The notes under the pieces were generated by a model. The model was not told the DNA's origin. It did no database searches and saw only the letters and a list, made by a program, of their open reading frames with translations. A stretch of DNA of 24,961 bases, from contig CAZSSM010000096.1 of NCBI GenBank assembly GCA_964609385.1, positions 1 through 24,961 on the forward strand. Reading direction: 5' to 3'. Shown here in pieces: positions 23,747 to 24,961 of this stretch (within the stretch, counting starts at the first letter, position 1; each line of letters starts with the position of its first letter). The DNA comes from CAZSSM01 sp964609385 (lineage in GTDB: Bacteria > Planctomycetota > Planctomycetia > Isosphaerales > Isosphaeraceae). Position numbers and translations under genes: made by a program.

Positions 23747-24961
23747 TCACCGGCCGAAGCGGGCGCGGAGGTAGGCTTCGGTCTCATCGAAGTCGACTTC
23801 GCCGTTTCCGTCGGTGTCGACGTCTTCGAAGCGGATGCGTTGGGGCAGTTCCTTGCGGGAGATGATGCCGTCGGCATCGACGTCGAGCTGGCCGAAGATC
23901 CGATCGACGATCGGGTTGCGGGCCGGTCGTCCAGCATCGTAGACGAAATCGATGTAGCCGATCATCATCTCGTCAGTCGTTTGCTCGCCCCAGGTGACAC
24001 GGGCGTCCGGATCGGGGTTGTACGGGTTGCTGGCCGAGTTGTCGTAGTGCGCGACACATTCGATGACCGACCCCTTGACGACCTGCAACGGCTCGTCGAG
24101 GACATAGGTGGTCTGCCAGTTGAAGTCGTATTCGGGGACCGAGAGCAAGGTCTGTCGGCGACCATCGGGAGTGATCAGCCGGAACAGGAAATCTTTGCCA
24201 CGCAGATGCATGTGCGGCCAAAGGCTCAGCAGGGTCATGTCGTCTCGAACGGTGATCGAGGCGGCGACCTCGTGGTTGGCCGCGCGGGGCGGGATGACCA
24301 GGCTCGTTCGGGTCGAGTCGTCGGAACGTCGAGGCGTGATCCCCTGAGTCACGACGGATTGCTCGACCGGCCCATCGGCGAAGTAGAGCCCGATGGCGGA
24401 TTGGTCGGTCAGGGGCTTGCCGATCGGTGTGTAATGGAGCTGGAAGATCAAGGACGATCCGGCCGGGATCCGCTTGCCCATGCCGTCGGGAAAGGCGGTC
24501 GCCTCATCGCCTGGCACGTAGCCGGCCAACTGGCCGTCGAGCAGGCTGCCGGGACCACGCTCTCCGGGCGGGGCGACGAAGATCAGGATATGGTGGACCG
24601 CCTCGCGGGCATTGGGGAGAACCTCATAGGCCCGGATCCAGGTGTCCTCGGTGAACCCGGTGGGTACCCGGACATACTGGTAGGGCATCGTCCCCTGCGC
24701 CTGAATCGCGATCGGCTCAGGCAGTTGGACGATCGCGTCGGGTGTGCCGAGCGTCCAGGTCTCCGAGGGGTAGACGCGTGGTGCGGGCAGGTCGGTCGGA
24801 TCACCCTCGGTGAAGCCTTGTTCGTACCAGGCGATCAGGGTCGCTTTCTCCTGGGGGCTCAAGCTGCGGTCGTTGGCGAAGGTGCCGTGGGCCGGGTCCG
24901 CGTCCCAAGGGGGCATCCGATCGTCCTCGACGACCTCGGCGATCGAGGCCGCCCAGCGCCT
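23747..24961 (-). CDS. Copper type II monooxygenase (PHM)-like protein with C-terminal EF-hands, N-terminus outside window
   Basis: The frame is open to the window edge, giving at least 404 aa, so this is the C-terminal part only. The first visible residues (AASIAEVVEDDRMPPW, then DADPAHGTFANDRSLS) are the typical end of a planctomycete cytochrome-c-like domain, whose CxxCH would lie off-window. The body resembles the two-domain PHM/ascorbate-dependent monooxygenase fold: EAVHHILIF gives the His-His pair, QLHYTP a further His, WPHMHLRGKDF the His-x-His pair, and DEMMIGYIDF may hold the Met ligand. Two EF-hand loops end the protein: DVDADGIISRKE and DTDGNGEVDFDE, both with Ca2+-ligand spacing. 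Homologues are annotated variously as redoxin-domain or thiol-disulfide isomerase-like proteins because of an N-terminal domain not visible here. It is probably exported. The reaction is unknown. Confidence 0.85.
   Translation of the reverse strand, partial: RRWAASIAEVVEDDRMPPWDADPAHGTFANDRSLSPQEKATLIAWYEQGFTEGDPTDLPAPRVYPSETWTLGTPDAIVQLPEPIAIQAQGTMPYQYVRVPTGFTEDTWIRAYEVLPNAREAVHHILIFVAPPGERGPGSLLDGQLAGYVPGDEATAFPDGMGKRIPAGSSLIFQLHYTPIGKPLTDQSAIGLYFADGPVEQSVVTQGITPRRSDDSTRTSLVIPPRAANHEVAASITVRDDMTLLSLWPHMHLRGKDFLFRLITPDGRRQTLLSVPEYDFNWQTTYVLDEPLQVVKGSVIECVAHYDNSASNPYNPDPDARVTWGEQTTDEMMIGYIDFVYDAGRPARNPIVDRIFGQLDVDADGIISRKELPQRIRFEDVDTDGNGEVDFDETEAYLRARFGR

Noticed and set aside
1..24961. CRISPR array, insertion sequence or toxin-antitoxin pair
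   Set aside because: I saw no regularly spaced repeats, no transposase or integrase motifs, and no small paired genes. The Uma2 protein stands alone.

Overview
The window looks like a stretch of a high-GC planctomycete chromosome, most likely Isosphaerales/Isosphaeraceae. This is inferred from gene content and style: a Tat-exported Gfo/Idh/MocA oxidoreductase, a Uma2 (DUF820) protein with a coiled-coil tail, a membrane-anchored vWA protein, a DUF1444 protein, a copper-monooxygenase-like protein with EF-hands, and very frequent GATC/CGATCG words. No 16S rRNA or single-copy marker tree was available, so the family name is a guess.

Layout. 1-63 is the 3' part of a tRNA-Ser(CGA). 496-1059 (+) is a small charged DUF5872 plus Rho_N-type protein. 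1321-3141 (+) is a vWA-domain membrane protein. 3514-4284 (+) is a Uma2-family protein behind an AT-rich intergenic region. 4470-5921 (+) is the Tat-exported oxidoreductase. 5996-7684 (-) is the ribosome-assembly GTPase Der. Between der and the next cluster lie a decayed Uma2 C-terminus (7718-7855, -), an intrinsic-terminator-like hairpin and an extended -10 promoter. 8101-12883 (+) is a sugar/surface-polysaccharide cluster: a GHMP (HddA-like) kinase, an extended SDR epimerase, GalE and a GT4 glycosyltransferase. The last two overlap by ATGA. 13028-14346 (+) holds two adjacent small membrane proteins that look like diverged paralogues. 14583-17170 (+) is a MacA-like adaptor and a MacB-like permease with no ATPase gene beside them. 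17273-22096 (-) is a two-gene RND efflux operon (periplasmic adaptor lipoprotein, then a 1105-aa HAE1-type pump) with no outer-membrane factor in view. 22247-23486 (-) is a DUF1444/UPF0354 gene that appears to be a pseudogene, with an in-frame TAG at codon 3 and a one-base frameshift near codon 48. 23747-24961 (-) is the C-terminal part of a PHM-fold copper-protein homologue with two EF-hands, running off the right edge.

How the genes work together. The kinase, epimerases and GT4 plausibly make and transfer activated sugars for an exopolysaccharide or cell-surface glycan. The two export systems are separate: the first would need an ATPase from elsewhere, and the second an outer-membrane channel from elsewhere. 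Der is a housekeeping gene. The remaining genes are isolated singletons.

I did not find a convincing new defence, mobile or RNA system. The points most worth a second look are the doubly disrupted DUF1444 gene, the Uma2 remnant next to the terminator/promoter pair, the tandem paralogous membrane proteins, the adaptor-permease pair without an ATPase, and the phage-associated DUF5872/Rho_N gene just downstream of a tRNA-Ser.
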